Positions 34,855 to 43,711 are shown, counted from the stretch's first letter. The stretch: 44,347 bases of DNA from Bacteroidales bacterium (GCA_023229525.1 JALNZC010000033.1:1-44347); one strand, 5' to 3'. Notes: generated from the letters alone by a model not told the origin. Program-made: numbers and translations.

Positions 34855-34862
34855 TACATTTG
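34855..34862 (+). promoter_or_regulatory. -7 box of the PIN-toxin operon
   Basis: TACATTTG is an exact TAnnTTTG box, 14 bases before the ATG at 34877. The transcript would have a very short leader. Own promoters are usual for toxin-antitoxin cassettes. Confidence 0.5.
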
Positions 34863-34876
34863 TAAAAAATCCTGCT

Positions 34877-35203
34877 ATGAAAAAAAGTGTTTGGATTTCC
34901 TATGATTTAGGAATTAAAGGAGATTACCCGGGATTATATCGTTGGTTAGATTCCCACAAAGCAAAGGAATGTGGTAATAATGTTGCCTTTCTAAGTTATG
35001 AGTATAAATCTGATTTGATCGAAGAGATCAAAGTTGATTTAAAAAAGGCAATTGAGTTTAAAAATGGAGACCGGATCTATATTGTCTACAACGAATTAAA
35101 AGAAAGCAAACAACATTCACTTGGCCTTTTCATCATCGGAAATCGAAAATCGTCTCCATGGGTTGGTTATGCCCCTATGGATGAAAATATTGCTGACACT
35201 TAA
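34877..35203 (+). CDS. Small protein paired with PIN toxin, possible antitoxin
   Basis: This 108-residue cytoplasmic protein has an alpha/beta pattern: KKSVWISYDLGIKGDY, GLYRWLDSHKAKECGNNVAFL, GDRIYIVYNE and KHSLGLFIIGNRKSSPWVGY. I have the impression of a widespread uncharacterised family, but I cannot name it. It lacks the ribbon-helix-helix or AbrB fold of usual VapB antitoxins. It is encoded 3 bases upstream of a PIN-domain gene, which suggests a toxin-antitoxin pair. Confidence 0.6.
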   Translation: MKKSVWISYDLGIKGDYPGLYRWLDSHKAKECGNNVAFLSYEYKSDLIEEIKVDLKKAIEFKNGDRIYIVYNELKESKQHSLGLFIIGNRKSSPWVGYAPMDENIADT

Positions 35204-35206
35204 AAT

Positions 35207-35632
35207 ATGAATAATATTTTAATCGATTCTGGCTTCTGGTACGCTCTTTATAATAAAAGAGATTGTTATTATACCAAAGCCCAGGAAATTTTCGAATTTC
35301 TTTCAATAGGTAATGTCTTAATTCCATATCCCTCACTTTACGAAACAATTAACACAAGATTTACAAAAAATGAATTTGGATTACGTGACTTTAAGTTATT
35401 AATTACTCGGACGAACGTAATACTATTAGACGATCAGGAATATAAATCTGAAGCCTTAGAATTAACTTTTAAGTCAGCCTTAGATTTAAAAAAACCATTT
35501 AGTTTAGTAGATATAATTATTCGTCTAATGCTTGCTGATGAGAAACTTAGAATTAATTATTTAATAAGTTTTAATCCACGAGATTTCATCGATGTTTGTA
35601 GTAGAAGAAGCATTTCTTTACTAACAGATTAA
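35207..35632 (+). CDS. PIN-domain protein, VapC-like toxin
   Basis: This 141-residue protein has a PIN fold. ILIDSGFWYAL gives the first acidic residue (Asp7), the second is Glu44 in LYETINT, and SLVDIIIRLML gives the third (about Asp106). ISFNPRDF near residue 124 fits the fourth position. These residues hold metal ions for RNA cleavage. Family members are ribonuclease toxins that cut tRNA or rRNA, or adaptive RNases. It is co-transcribed with the small upstream gene and lies in a cassette-like element ending in attC-like site D. Confidence 0.75.
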   Translation: MNNILIDSGFWYALYNKRDCYYTKAQEIFEFLSIGNVLIPYPSLYETINTRFTKNEFGLRDFKLLITRTNVILLDDQEYKSEALELTFKSALDLKKPFSLVDIIIRLMLADEKLRINYLISFNPRDFIDVCSRRSISLLTD

Positions 35633-35643
35633 ATTAAGTAATG

Positions 35644-35735
35644 CCCCCAACAAGCGTTCAATCGCAACAAAACCAATCACGACGGAGCTTTTCTAAGGTC
35701 ATTCGTTGCTGCGGCTGCCGGCGCCACGTGTGTGC
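35644..35735 (+). repeat. attC-like site D
   Basis: It starts CCCCAACAAGCGTTCAATCG and ends CTGCGGCTGCCGGCGCCACG. The ends pair imperfectly, with the core CCCCAAC on the left. The right core is interrupted after ACGT by GTGTGCC, as in site C. Joining ACGT to the sequence after the intron-like element (TTGTAAAA, near 36108) would restore a GTTG core. Confidence 0.5.
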
Positions 35736-36108
35736 CTTGACTTATTCCCCTGAACAGGGAATAAATGCTGTACAAAAGATGGAAGGCTCTTTGAAAATTG
35801 TGTAAATGTGCGGAGGTCAAGCGAACCGGCTGGCCGGCATTGCCAACGGGAAACGAGAAATTGACTTCTGTAAACGACTGTCAGGAGTAGTTGGAATATA
35901 CGAATACAAGAAAGGGTTACGGGCACACCGCTAATAGTCATATTTTAGCTTGTTCCCTGACCAATTCTTTCTTCTGTAGACTTGGCCTTATCGGGTTATC
36001 GGATACTTATTCTAAGTCTTTATCTTTACGAACCGCCGTATCCGAACGACACGTACTGGTGATGTGAGAGGACAGTGAGGGAGTTAATCCCTCACTTCCT
36101 ACTCGATT
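35730..36108 (+). ncRNA. Degenerate group II intron remnant with domains V-VI
   Basis: The 5' end GTGTGCCTTGACTTATTCCC matches the copy at 34551. The 3' part reads like intron domains V and VI: AACCGCCGTATCCGAACG ... CGTACTGGTG (36031 to about 36060, pairing imperfect), then a perfect 9-bp stem AGTGAGGGA/TCCCTCACT with loop GTTAA (36074 to 36096), then CCTACTCGATT. Words of this kind close many bacterial group II introns. No reverse transcriptase frame remains in the 380 bases, so it is a deletion derivative. The reading from memory of consensus sequences is not a computed match. Confidence 0.55.
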
Positions 36109-36307
36109 TGTAAAATTTTGCAGACGCTTGAATTAAAAATAGTCTTCCCTTGGGATCCAAAAATTATAAAAACAGCAAACCAAAGTAAGTGGCCTCATAA
36201 TGAATTGCAATCTGCCAGAATTAGAATAAATATCAATATTCAGATTTTTAACAAGGTGGAAAAGATTTCATTTTTTAACAAATTTTATTATAAACTATTT
36301 TTTTATG

Positions 36308-36335
36308 TATCTTTGCATACTGAACGTTAAGTATA
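36308..36335 (+). promoter_or_regulatory. tetR promoter and operator O1
   Basis: -7 box TATCTTTG at 36308-36315 is immediately followed by CATACTGAACGTTAAGTATA (36316-36335), a 20-base inverted repeat that recurs twice before the pump genes. The operator covers the expected transcript start, so the regulator should repress itself. Confidence 0.75.
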
Positions 36336-36342
36336 TTTAATT

Positions 36343-36930
36343 ATGAAGGACACAAGAGAAAATATAATAGATCAAGCCTATAGCTTGTTTTTAACACGCA
36401 GTTATGAAGCGGTTTCAATAAATGACATTAGTAAAGCTATTGGGTTCACCAAAGGAGCGTTGTATCACCATTTCATCAATAAGGAAGAACTTTTCAAGGC
36501 AGTCATTGACAAATACGTTAAACTTGATTATCTAAGTTCACCAAACCTTGAAAATACGTTAGCACAGTTTATTGAAGAAACAATAGTGAAAGCCAGCGAA
36601 ATCCTTAAAAATATTTTTGGAGAAAAACCTTCTTATATTCCAATAAATTATATGGCGCTTGCAATTGATGCTTTTCGTCATTACCCTGGTTTTGCTGCTG
36701 AAAAGGAACAATTGTTAACCCGGGAAATTGAAAAAATAAAATTAGTCCTGAACCATGCAATAGCCCAGGGCGAAATTCGAAAAGACATTAATACAGAGAT
36801 TATGGCTACAAATTTTTTTTCAATCTCATTGGGCATTGTACAAAATCTTTTTTATAATAATTCTCCAAAACTGGCAGTGAAATCATTAAAGGAGCAGTTA
36901 AAAGAATTTTATAAACTGCTTAAAATTTGA
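36343..36930 (+). CDS. TetR/AcrR family repressor
   Basis: This 195-residue protein has a TetR helix-turn-helix in residues 6 to 52 (YEAVSINDISKAIGFTKGALYHHFINKEELF) followed by an all-helical ligand and dimer domain. TetR proteins of efflux loci release DNA when they bind a substrate of the pump. It lies directly upstream of the adaptor and pump genes on the same strand. Three copies of a CATACTG palindrome, one at its own promoter and two before the adaptor gene, are its predicted operators. The ligand pocket gives no hint of a specific compound. Confidence 0.85.
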   Translation: MKDTRENIIDQAYSLFLTRSYEAVSINDISKAIGFTKGALYHHFINKEELFKAVIDKYVKLDYLSSPNLENTLAQFIEETIVKASEILKNIFGEKPSYIPINYMALAIDAFRHYPGFAAEKEQLLTREIEKIKLVLNHAIAQGEIRKDINTEIMATNFFSISLGIVQNLFYNNSPKLAVKSLKEQLKEFYKLLKI

Positions 36931-36968
36931 TTTTGGGTTGATTTCAACCCTTTTATTATACTTCCAAA

Positions 36969-37026
36969 CATACTGTCTGTTCAGTATGTTTTTTGAACAC
37001 ATCAAGCATACTGATCGTTTAGTATT
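36969..37026 (+). promoter_or_regulatory. Twin TetR operators O2 and O3 at the pump promoter
   Basis: O2 is CATACTGTCTGTTCAGTATG (36969-36988), a perfect palindrome with 7-base arms. O3 is CATACTGATCGTTTAGTATT (37007-37026). Their centres are 38 bases apart. A TTTG at 36992-36995 between them could be the -33 element, and O3 then covers the -7 region. Confidence 0.75.
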
Positions 37027-37054
37027 TAATTAGTAATTTCAAAAAGAAAATTAT

Positions 37055-38083
37055 ATGAAAAAAACAATTTGCCTTGCCTTAATGGTTTCTCTTCTTTCAG
37101 GATGCAACACAAAACAGACTCAGGAGAAATTGCCAGCCGAAAAAAGTATTGCAATTACCGTATCCGAAGTAAGATCTGAACATGTTGTTGTCAACCTCCG
37201 GTACAGCGGAACCGTTGAACCCTCGCAAACAATTCCGTTGAACTTTCAAACCACGGGAACAGTTGAAACAGTCCTGATTGATGCAGGCGATGCAGTAAAG
37301 AAGGGCCAGTTGATGGCAACCCTCGATAAAAATGACATGCAGAATTTGTACGAAATAACCAAGGCGAAATATCAGCAAGCGAAAGATGGCTACGACAGAT
37401 TAAAGACGGTTCATGACCAGGGCAGCCTTACTGAAGTGAAATGGGTGGAAATGGAAACGAACATAGAACAGGCAAAGTCGTTACTGGAATTATCCAGGAG
37501 TAATCTCGAAAAGTGTTCCCTGCATTCCCCTATGGATGGGATCATTGGCCACCGGAACATTGAACCCGGCATGTCTTCACTTGGAATATCCTCACCGTTT
37601 GAGCTGGTTCAGATTGCGTCGGTCTATGTAAAAATCTCAGTTCCTGAAAATGAAATTGCTAAAATGAAGAAGGGGCTCAAGGCAGATATTGTTGTTTCTG
37701 CGCTGAATGACAAGAAGTTCAGCGGCGAAATAACAATCGTCAGTCCTATTGCCGATGTCTTTGCGAGAACCTATGAGGTTAAAATAACTGTGAACAACTC
37801 AAACCTCGAATTGAAGCCGGGAATGGTATGCGATGTGACACTAAACCTGACTACTGAAAAAGAACTGATGCTGATTCCCTATCAAAGTGTAACTCAGGAT
37901 AATGATGGAAAACATTTTGTTTATGTTGTGGATGCCGCACGAAAAAGGGTAAAAAAACAACTTATAGAGATTGGGAATTACCGTGGTACTAATTTAGAAG
38001 TATTGTCAGGATTGACTCAGGGACAAACAATCGTATGTGAAGGTAAGGAAAAATTGTGTGATAATACGTTAATCAGTTTTTAA
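37055..38083 (+). CDS. RND efflux periplasmic adaptor
   Basis: This 342-residue protein has a lipoprotein signal (lipobox LLSGC, about Cys17). A lipoyl domain follows (TVETVLIDAGDAVKKGQLMATLD; CSLHSPMDGIIGHRNIEPG), with a short helical hairpin (about 90 to 145) and a beta-barrel and membrane-proximal domain ending VLSGLTQGQTIVCEGKEKL. It connects the pump and the outer-membrane channel, both encoded by the next gene. Only one base separates its stop from that gene's ATG. The operon is controlled by TetR operators upstream. Confidence 0.9.
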   Translation: MKKTICLALMVSLLSGCNTKQTQEKLPAEKSIAITVSEVRSEHVVVNLRYSGTVEPSQTIPLNFQTTGTVETVLIDAGDAVKKGQLMATLDKNDMQNLYEITKAKYQQAKDGYDRLKTVHDQGSLTEVKWVEMETNIEQAKSLLELSRSNLEKCSLHSPMDGIIGHRNIEPGMSSLGISSPFELVQIASVYVKISVPENEIAKMKKGLKADIVVSALNDKKFSGEITIVSPIADVFARTYEVKITVNNSNLELKPGMVCDVTLNLTTEKELMLIPYQSVTQDNDGKHFVYVVDAARKRVKKQLIEIGNYRGTNLEVLSGLTQGQTIVCEGKEKLCDNTLISF

Positions 38084-38084
38084 T

Positions 38085-41000
38085 ATGAGCTACAAGAAAA
38101 CAGACATTATCGGAGCCGCAATGCGGAATCGAAATATCATAATTATTATTACTGCAGTATTTATAATAATCGGGATCGTTGCTCTGATCAAGATGCCACG
38201 AAACGAATTTCCACAATTTACGATAAGGCAGGGGGTTGTTGTGGGCGTTTATCCCGGGGCAACTTCAGCCGAAGTTGAAGCTCAATTAACGCGGGTGGTG
38301 GAAAATTATATTTTCAGCTACCAGGAAGTTAGAAAAACCAAGACGTATTCACAATCGAAAGAAGGCATCATGTACATTTTTGTTGAGCTCAACGATAATG
38401 TGAAAAATGCAGACCAGTTCTGGTCGAAACTTAAACATGGGTTGAACGAACTAAAACCGACACTGCCAATTGGGGTCCTGGCCCTGATAGCCAACTCCGA
38501 TTTTGGCGATACATCGGCATTGCTGATCACCTTATCGTCCGAAGCCCGGAGTTACAAGGAGATGGAGGAGTATCTGAAGACACTCGAGGCCGAATGCCGC
38601 AAAATACCAGCTACCTCAAAAATAAAACATTATGGACTGCTAAAGGAAAAAATATATGTAAACGTGAAGCCTGAATTGCTTAACGAATACAATATAAAAT
38701 CAATTTCATTATTAGGTTCCTACCAATTAAATGGAATGGTAAACTATGCCGGTATTTTGAAGGATGGCAAAACCAACCTGGCAGTTCATTTGCCGGCAAA
38801 CTTCGAATCGGAAAAAAACCTGGCCGACCAAATTGTATATTCAGATCCGCGTGGAAATGTCGTACGGCTGAAAAACATTGCCTCAATTGAACGCCGCTAT
38901 GAGGATCCGGACAATTACATAAAGCAGAACGGCAAAAAGACCATTCTCTTGTCGCTTGAAATGCAACCGGGCAACAATATTGTTGAATATGGAAAAGATG
39001 TGGACAATGCTATTGCACTATTTGAAAAGCGTTGTCCAAAAGATATCAACGTCGCAAAAATATCAGAACTTCCCAAATATGTTAATGACTCTGTGTCGGA
39101 ATTCATGAAGGAATTCTTAATTGCCATCGTTGCTGTCATCTTGGTTACCATGATCTTGCTTCCTTTTCGGGTAGCATCCGTAGCGGGGATAACTGTTCCC
39201 ATTTCCATCCTGATAACCTTATGTATACTTTACTTTTTTGGTGTAGAGCTGCATACGGTTTCATTAGCTGCGCTTATTCTGGTATTGGGAATGATCGTCG
39301 ACAACTCAATCGTTATCATAGACAACCATGTCGAGAAAATAGATCATAGAATATCTCCATGGCACGCAGCTATAAAAAGTGCAAGGGAACTAACTACCCC
39401 AATCATTACCGCTACACTTGCGATTATGGCCGCCTATATACCGCTGGGTTTTATGGTGCCGGGCACAGCCGGGGAATTTATGGCTACCCTTCCGATCGTG
39501 GTAAGTATCGCATTGGTAGTTTCCATTATTGTTGCGATCTTTTTGGTACCGTACCTGAATTTTGTTTTCATTAAAAAGGGATTAATCAGCAAAAATCCCG
39601 GGAAAAAAAGAAAGACATTTTTAGACGGGCTGCAGGGTTGGTTCGATGCATCGCTTGAAAAAGCTTTCTGTTATCCCAAAACCATTATTTCAATTGGTAT
39701 TGCTTTCGTGGCATTAGCTATTCTCTTGTTAAGGGGGCTGGACAAGGAATTATTTCCCAAAATGGAACGTAACCAATTTGCCGTTGAAGTGTATCTGACT
39801 CCAGGTGCATCAATCGAAAGCACAGCAAAAATTGTTGACAGCCTGGAAAGCGTACTGATAAAAGATAAACGGGTAACCAATGTTACTAGCTTTATTGGCA
39901 CAAGTTCGCCCAGGTTTCATGTAACATATGCACCTAATATGCCTGCCAGTGATTATGGCCAGCTACTTGTCAACACCATTTCGAATGAGGCTACACGTGA
40001 AATTGTTGACGATTATAGCCCCAGGTACTCTGATAATTTTACCAATGCTCATGTGAAATGGAAAATTCTGGCTTTGCAGCTAAATAAAGCGCCTGTTGAA
40101 ATCCGTATTTCCTCGGATTCGATTAAAGATATCCGCAATGTCGAAGCTCAGATCAACCTCATACTCAAGAAAACAAAACACATCGCCTGGGTGCGGACCG
40201 ATTGGGACAAGATGCAGCAGAATATCAAGGTTAATCTTGATCGCGATAAGGCAAACCGCATGGGATATTTTAAAAGTCTGGTGTCCACGTCACTTATGAT
40301 TGGACTGGATGGACTTCCCTTAACAACGATCTGGGAAAACGATTATCCGGTGGAAGTTCGTCTCTCCCAGGAAAACACTGGTAATAAAAGCATAAAGACA
40401 CTTGAAGATTTGTATGTTTCTTCACCGATAAATTTTACGGCAGTACCATTACGTTCCTTCGCTGACTTTTCCCCGGAATGGACCGAAGGAACCATTGTAC
40501 GCCGCAATGGGACAAGAACGCTGACTATTATGATCGATAATGATTCCCAAGGAATTGCCTCTAATATTTTTAACGAAATAACGCTTCAAATCGCAAAACT
40601 GAAACTTCCGGAAGGAACCGCTATTACTTATGGGGGTGATTATGAAGGCCAGGTAGAGGTATTTGTACCCATGGGTATTGCGCTGGGGCTCAGTATTTTA
40701 TTGATATTCTTTATCCTGTTATTTGAATTTAAAAAGACAAAATTATCCTTGCTGATTATGTCCACTATGCTTCTCTCACTTCCGGGTGCAGCGATCGGTT
40801 TGAAATTAATGGGATATCCGTTTAGTATTACTGCGTTTATTGGTATCACAAGCCTTTGCGGGATGGTCGTCCGTAACGGGATCATACTGATAGATTATGC
40901 CCGCCAATTAAGAAACAGGGCCCAAATGCCAGTCCATGAAGCTGCAATTGCAGCCGGAAAACGACGGATGCGTCCCATCTTTCTTACTTCTGCAGCAGCT

Positions 41001-42524
41001 TCAGTTGGTGTTATTCCTATGATTTTAAGCCGCTCGCCTCTTTGGGGCCCACTTGGAACTGTGATTTGCTTTGGCTTAATGTTCTCCATGGTGCTAACGC
41101 TCTATATTCTCCCCATCCTGTATTCTTTAGTTTACAGCGATCGGCCCAAAAAGTCAGGGTTCTGGTCGTTACCTGCGACAGTTGCAGCCACCCTTGCAAT
41201 TTTGATCTTTCCTTTATTTTCAACCAGTGCCAAAGCCCAAACTTTAAGTTTGGATTCCTGTAAAACCCTGGCGTTACTGAATAATCACAAAATAAAAGAA
41301 GCAGCCTATGATGTGGACCAATCAAATCAACAAAAGAAATCTGCATTCACTAATTATTTTCCTAAAGTGAATGCCAGTGCCTTTGCCTTCAAAGCTTCTG
41401 ACTATCTCGTAAAAGCAACAATTCCACAAATGAACCTTCCGGTGTACGATGGAAACCCGGTAAACCTTGTGAACCCTACTCAATTTGCCTATGTCCCATC
41501 TATCCCAATAAATCTTCTTGATTACATGAATGTTGCTACAATTATGGTCACCCAGCCAATTTTTGCCGGCGGACAAATTTTAAATGGAAACAGATTAGCG
41601 AAAATTGGATACGAGATCAACCGCGAGAAGCAAAACCTCACCAATACCGATGTTCTTGTCAAAACAGAAGAACTCTACTGGACTGTCATCGCCCTGCGGG
41701 AAAAGACCAAAACACTCGACAGCTACCGGAAGTTGCTCGATACTCTGCAACGGGATGTGTCCGTAGCTCATAAAGCAGGGCTTGTGCAACGGAACGACCT
41801 TTTGAAAGTTGAACTTAAACGCAATGAGATCGATGTAAATACGCTGAAGCTCAGAAATGGCATTGAACTGACGCAACGTGCACTCTGCCAGCAGATCGGG
41901 ATCACTTACGACAGCACGTTAACACTGATTGATCCGCAAACCGAACCAGTATTGCCGCAGCAATTTTATACTCAACCGGCCACAGCGGTTCCAAATCGAT
42001 CTGAAATTAAAATGCTCAGCCAGGCCGTTATTGCCGAAGAGTTGCAGAAAAAAATGACCATCGGGGGTAATCTTCCAACAGCAGCTATTGGAGTAGCCGG
42101 ATTATACGTGGATGCCATGAAGACCACCACCACCAATGCAGTGGCCTTTGCAACAGTCAGTATCCCTATTACCGACTGGTGGGGCGGTGCCTATAGAATC
42201 AAACAAGGCCAGGTTAGGATAGAAAGTGCACGAAATAAACTCGCCGAAACATATGAATTATTTGCCCTGCAGATAGAACAAGCCAACAACGAATTCAACG
42301 AATATTACTTTCAGGTCATTGTTGCGCACAAATCGGTCGAACAGGCAAGGGAAAACCTTAAAGTAACCAGCGACAACTGGAAGGCTGGCATTTCATCCAT
42401 GTCTGACTTGCTTGAAGCACAATCAATTTATCAGAACGCCCTCGATAACCTGACCGAAGCCCGGTGCAATTATCAGATGAAAAAAGCGAGATACCTTCAG
42501 GCTACTGGTCGGTATAATCAATAA
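38085..42524 (+). CDS. RND efflux pump fused to a TolC outer-membrane factor
   Basis: This is a single 1479-residue frame. Residues 1 to about 1020 form a complete RND/AcrB-type inner-membrane pump: helix 1 near 15 to 35, the porter domain, helices 2 to 6 near 330 to 480 with the relay motif GMIVDNSIVIIDN, a second porter domain, and helices 8 to 12 near 865 to 1015. Residues about 1028 to 1050 form a hydrophobic segment ending STSAKAQ, which looks like an internal signal peptide with a cleavage site. Residues about 1050 to 1479 are a full TolC domain (SLDSCKTLALLNNHKIKEA ... LLEAQSIYQNALDNLTEA). Together with the adaptor, two polypeptides make a whole tripartite pump. The substrate is unknown. 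Confidence 0.9.
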   Translation: MSYKKTDIIGAAMRNRNIIIIITAVFIIIGIVALIKMPRNEFPQFTIRQGVVVGVYPGATSAEVEAQLTRVVENYIFSYQEVRKTKTYSQSKEGIMYIFVELNDNVKNADQFWSKLKHGLNELKPTLPIGVLALIANSDFGDTSALLITLSSEARSYKEMEEYLKTLEAECRKIPATSKIKHYGLLKEKIYVNVKPELLNEYNIKSISLLGSYQLNGMVNYAGILKDGKTNLAVHLPANFESEKNLADQIVYSDPRGNVVRLKNIASIERRYEDPDNYIKQNGKKTILLSLEMQPGNNIVEYGKDVDNAIALFEKRCPKDINVAKISELPKYVNDSVSEFMKEFLIAIVAVILVTMILLPFRVASVAGITVPISILITLCILYFFGVELHTVSLAALILVLGMIVDNSIVIIDNHVEKIDHRISPWHAAIKSARELTTPIITATLAIMAAYIPLGFMVPGTAGEFMATLPIVVSIALVVSIIVAIFLVPYLNFVFIKKGLISKNPGKKRKTFLDGLQGWFDASLEKAFCYPKTIISIGIAFVALAILLLRGLDKELFPKMERNQFAVEVYLTPGASIESTAKIVDSLESVLIKDKRVTNVTSFIGTSSPRFHVTYAPNMPASDYGQLLVNTISNEATREIVDDYSPRYSDNFTNAHVKWKILALQLNKAPVEIRISSDSIKDIRNVEAQINLILKKTKHIAWVRTDWDKMQQNIKVNLDRDKANRMGYFKSLVSTSLMIGLDGLPLTTIWENDYPVEVRLSQENTGNKSIKTLEDLYVSSPINFTAVPLRSFADFSPEWTEGTIVRRNGTRTLTIMIDNDSQGIASNIFNEITLQIAKLKLPEGTAITYGGDYEGQVEVFVPMGIALGLSILLIFFILLFEFKKTKLSLLIMSTMLLSLPGAAIGLKLMGYPFSITAFIGITSLCGMVVRNGIILIDYARQLRNRAQMPVHEAAIAAGKRRMRPIFLTSAAASVGVIPMILSRSPLWGPLGTVICFGLMFSMVLTLYILPILYSLVYSDRPKKSGFWSLPATVAATLAILIFPLFSTSAKAQTLSLDSCKTLALLNNHKIKEAAYDVDQSNQQKKSAFTNYFPKVNASAFAFKASDYLVKATIPQMNLPVYDGNPVNLVNPTQFAYVPSIPINLLDYMNVATIMVTQPIFAGGQILNGNRLAKIGYEINREKQNLTNTDVLVKTEELYWTVIALREKTKTLDSYRKLLDTLQRDVSVAHKAGLVQRNDLLKVELKRNEIDVNTLKLRNGIELTQRALCQQIGITYDSTLTLIDPQTEPVLPQQFYTQPATAVPNRSEIKMLSQAVIAEELQKKMTIGGNLPTAAIGVAGLYVDAMKTTTTNAVAFATVSIPITDWWGGAYRIKQGQVRIESARNKLAETYELFALQIEQANNEFNEYYFQVIVAHKSVEQARENLKVTSDNWKAGISSMSDLLEAQSIYQNALDNLTEARCNYQMKKARYLQATGRYNQ

Positions 42525-42629
42525 TCAACACCGTTGTTCACTTTTTCCTGGTAGTTAGGTTTTAAATTTAACAAACACGTATATACGGACATAACACGGA
42601 ATTTTAAAAATGTGAGGGAAGGCATTGAA

Positions 42630-42971
42630 ATGAAAAAAATTCTTATCACCGGAGCCACAGGTTTTATCGGAAAATTCCTTGTGGAGGAAGCGTTAAAACA
42701 TTCCTATGAAGTGTATGTTACTGTCCGCAAAACGAGCAACAAGGAAAATCTTGCAAACAAAAAAGTTCAGATCGTTGAGTCTGATTTTTCATCAACGATC
42801 AGCCTGCACAATCTGATTTATTCCCTGCCAAACTTTGATTATGTAATACATAACGCAGGGGTAATAAAATCACTGGATAAGAAAACATTCTTTGAGGTAA
42901 ACTATTTAAATACGATAAGGCTGATCAGTAAGGTGGGTATCTTCAAAATTGAGCACACTAGATTTGAATGA
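42630..42971 (+). pseudogene. Truncated NAD-dependent epimerase/dehydratase
   Basis: The start at 42630 gives MKKILITGATGFIGKFLVEE, the Rossmann nucleotide-binding motif GxxGxxG of the extended SDR family. DYVIHNAGVI and FFEVNYLNTIRLI follow as expected. Homology then ends at about residue 100, and a short unrelated tail runs to the stop. Family members are about 300 to 340 residues, so two thirds are missing, including the YxxxK catalytic pair. The break coincides with the start of transposase-like sequence. Palindrome CGTATATACG lies upstream at 42578. Confidence 0.7.
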
Positions 42972-43389
42972 CCGAAACAGCTTATGTAAAGCTTTGCATA
43001 AATTTTATAAAAACTGTAAACAATACCTGAATTTTGGTAAAGAACAAATGAGTTACCTTAATTCAATTATAGCTTCAGACGCATTAGTGTTCATGCGCTA
43101 TTTGGTTTTGACATACCTTTTGCTGAGGAATATTTTTAATCCAACTCAAATTCCTCAGCTGGAATTTGTCAATACCGGAACGGTCAAAGTGAACGATCAA
43201 ACGATTGACGTAATTATGAAAAAGAAACGAAGTATACCGGTCATACTGGGCTTATTAAAGAAATTTGAACATCAGAAAGACGCCGGCATTCTTCCTGGGA
43301 AAGCACTACAGGAAGGTCTTTTGTGTACCGTATTACCGATAAGGCATGGAGATTTTCTGGTTTTTTATTGTGAGGAGATAATACCGTAA
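42949..43389 (+). pseudogene. C-terminal remnant of an IS4-like transposase
   Basis: The frame holds KFYKNCKQYLNFGKEQMSYL followed by a hydrophobic helix (IIASDALVFMRYLVLTYLLL). This resembles the end of DDE transposases of the IS4 group, in which a FFKxxKQxLxLGK segment with the last acidic residue precedes a helical tail. Only the last part is present, there is no proper start, and no terminal repeats are found. The 3' end runs into a broken recombinase on the other strand. Confidence 0.45.
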
Positions 43390-43650
43390 ACCCCAGACGG
43401 CCATCTTGAATGTCCCCTGTTGCCTGGTGAATCGGTTGGTAAGACCCTGCAGATAACCGTTTATTTGCTCCTCGGTCAGATTATCCGGGATAGTGTCGAA
43501 TTCCAGGCTGATCCGCGCCAGTTCACGCAGGTAATTACTACTGGTGGAAAAAGAATACCCAGTTAAGAATAGCTTTTGTTCCGTTTTTTCGTACAAGCCA
43601 ATGAAGCCTTCTACAGCCTCCCTTGCTTTTTCAATCATGTTTTTGCTCAT
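43333..43650 (-). pseudogene. Truncated tyrosine recombinase (N-terminal domain)
   Basis: This 105-residue frame has the SAM-like core-binding domain of phage-type integrases (SSNYLRELARISLEFDTIPDNLTEEQINGYL ... TFKMAVWGLRYYLL, motif level). The whole catalytic domain with the Arg-His-Arg-Tyr set is missing. Its truncated end abuts the transposase remnant at about 43335 to 43390. It resembles the integrase-like genes that accompany IS91-family elements in Bacteroidota. Confidence 0.6.
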
Positions 43651-43711
43651 AACTTTTATGTGTTGGTATGAGCATTTGTACGAAAAGTATCTGACTTAGC
43701 TACATTAATGC

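Noticed and set aside
34641..34865. 74-codon protein-coding gene
   Set aside because: It has no recognisable family, starts without a ribosome-binding or promoter signal, and lies in sequence that better fits an intron-derived RNA.
35699..35941. Minus-strand 80-codon gene
   Set aside because: It is antisense to the attC-like site and the intron-like repeat; residue composition is not protein-like.
36118..36330. 70-codon frame before tetR
   Set aside because: It overlaps the tetR promoter and operator, is rich in Asn, Lys and Phe as expected of AT-rich non-coding DNA, and has no family resemblance.
38085..42524. Fusion caused by a sequencing error
   Set aside because: The frame is continuous through a sensible hydrophobic linker, both halves are complete, and no separate TolC start or terminator lies at the junction.
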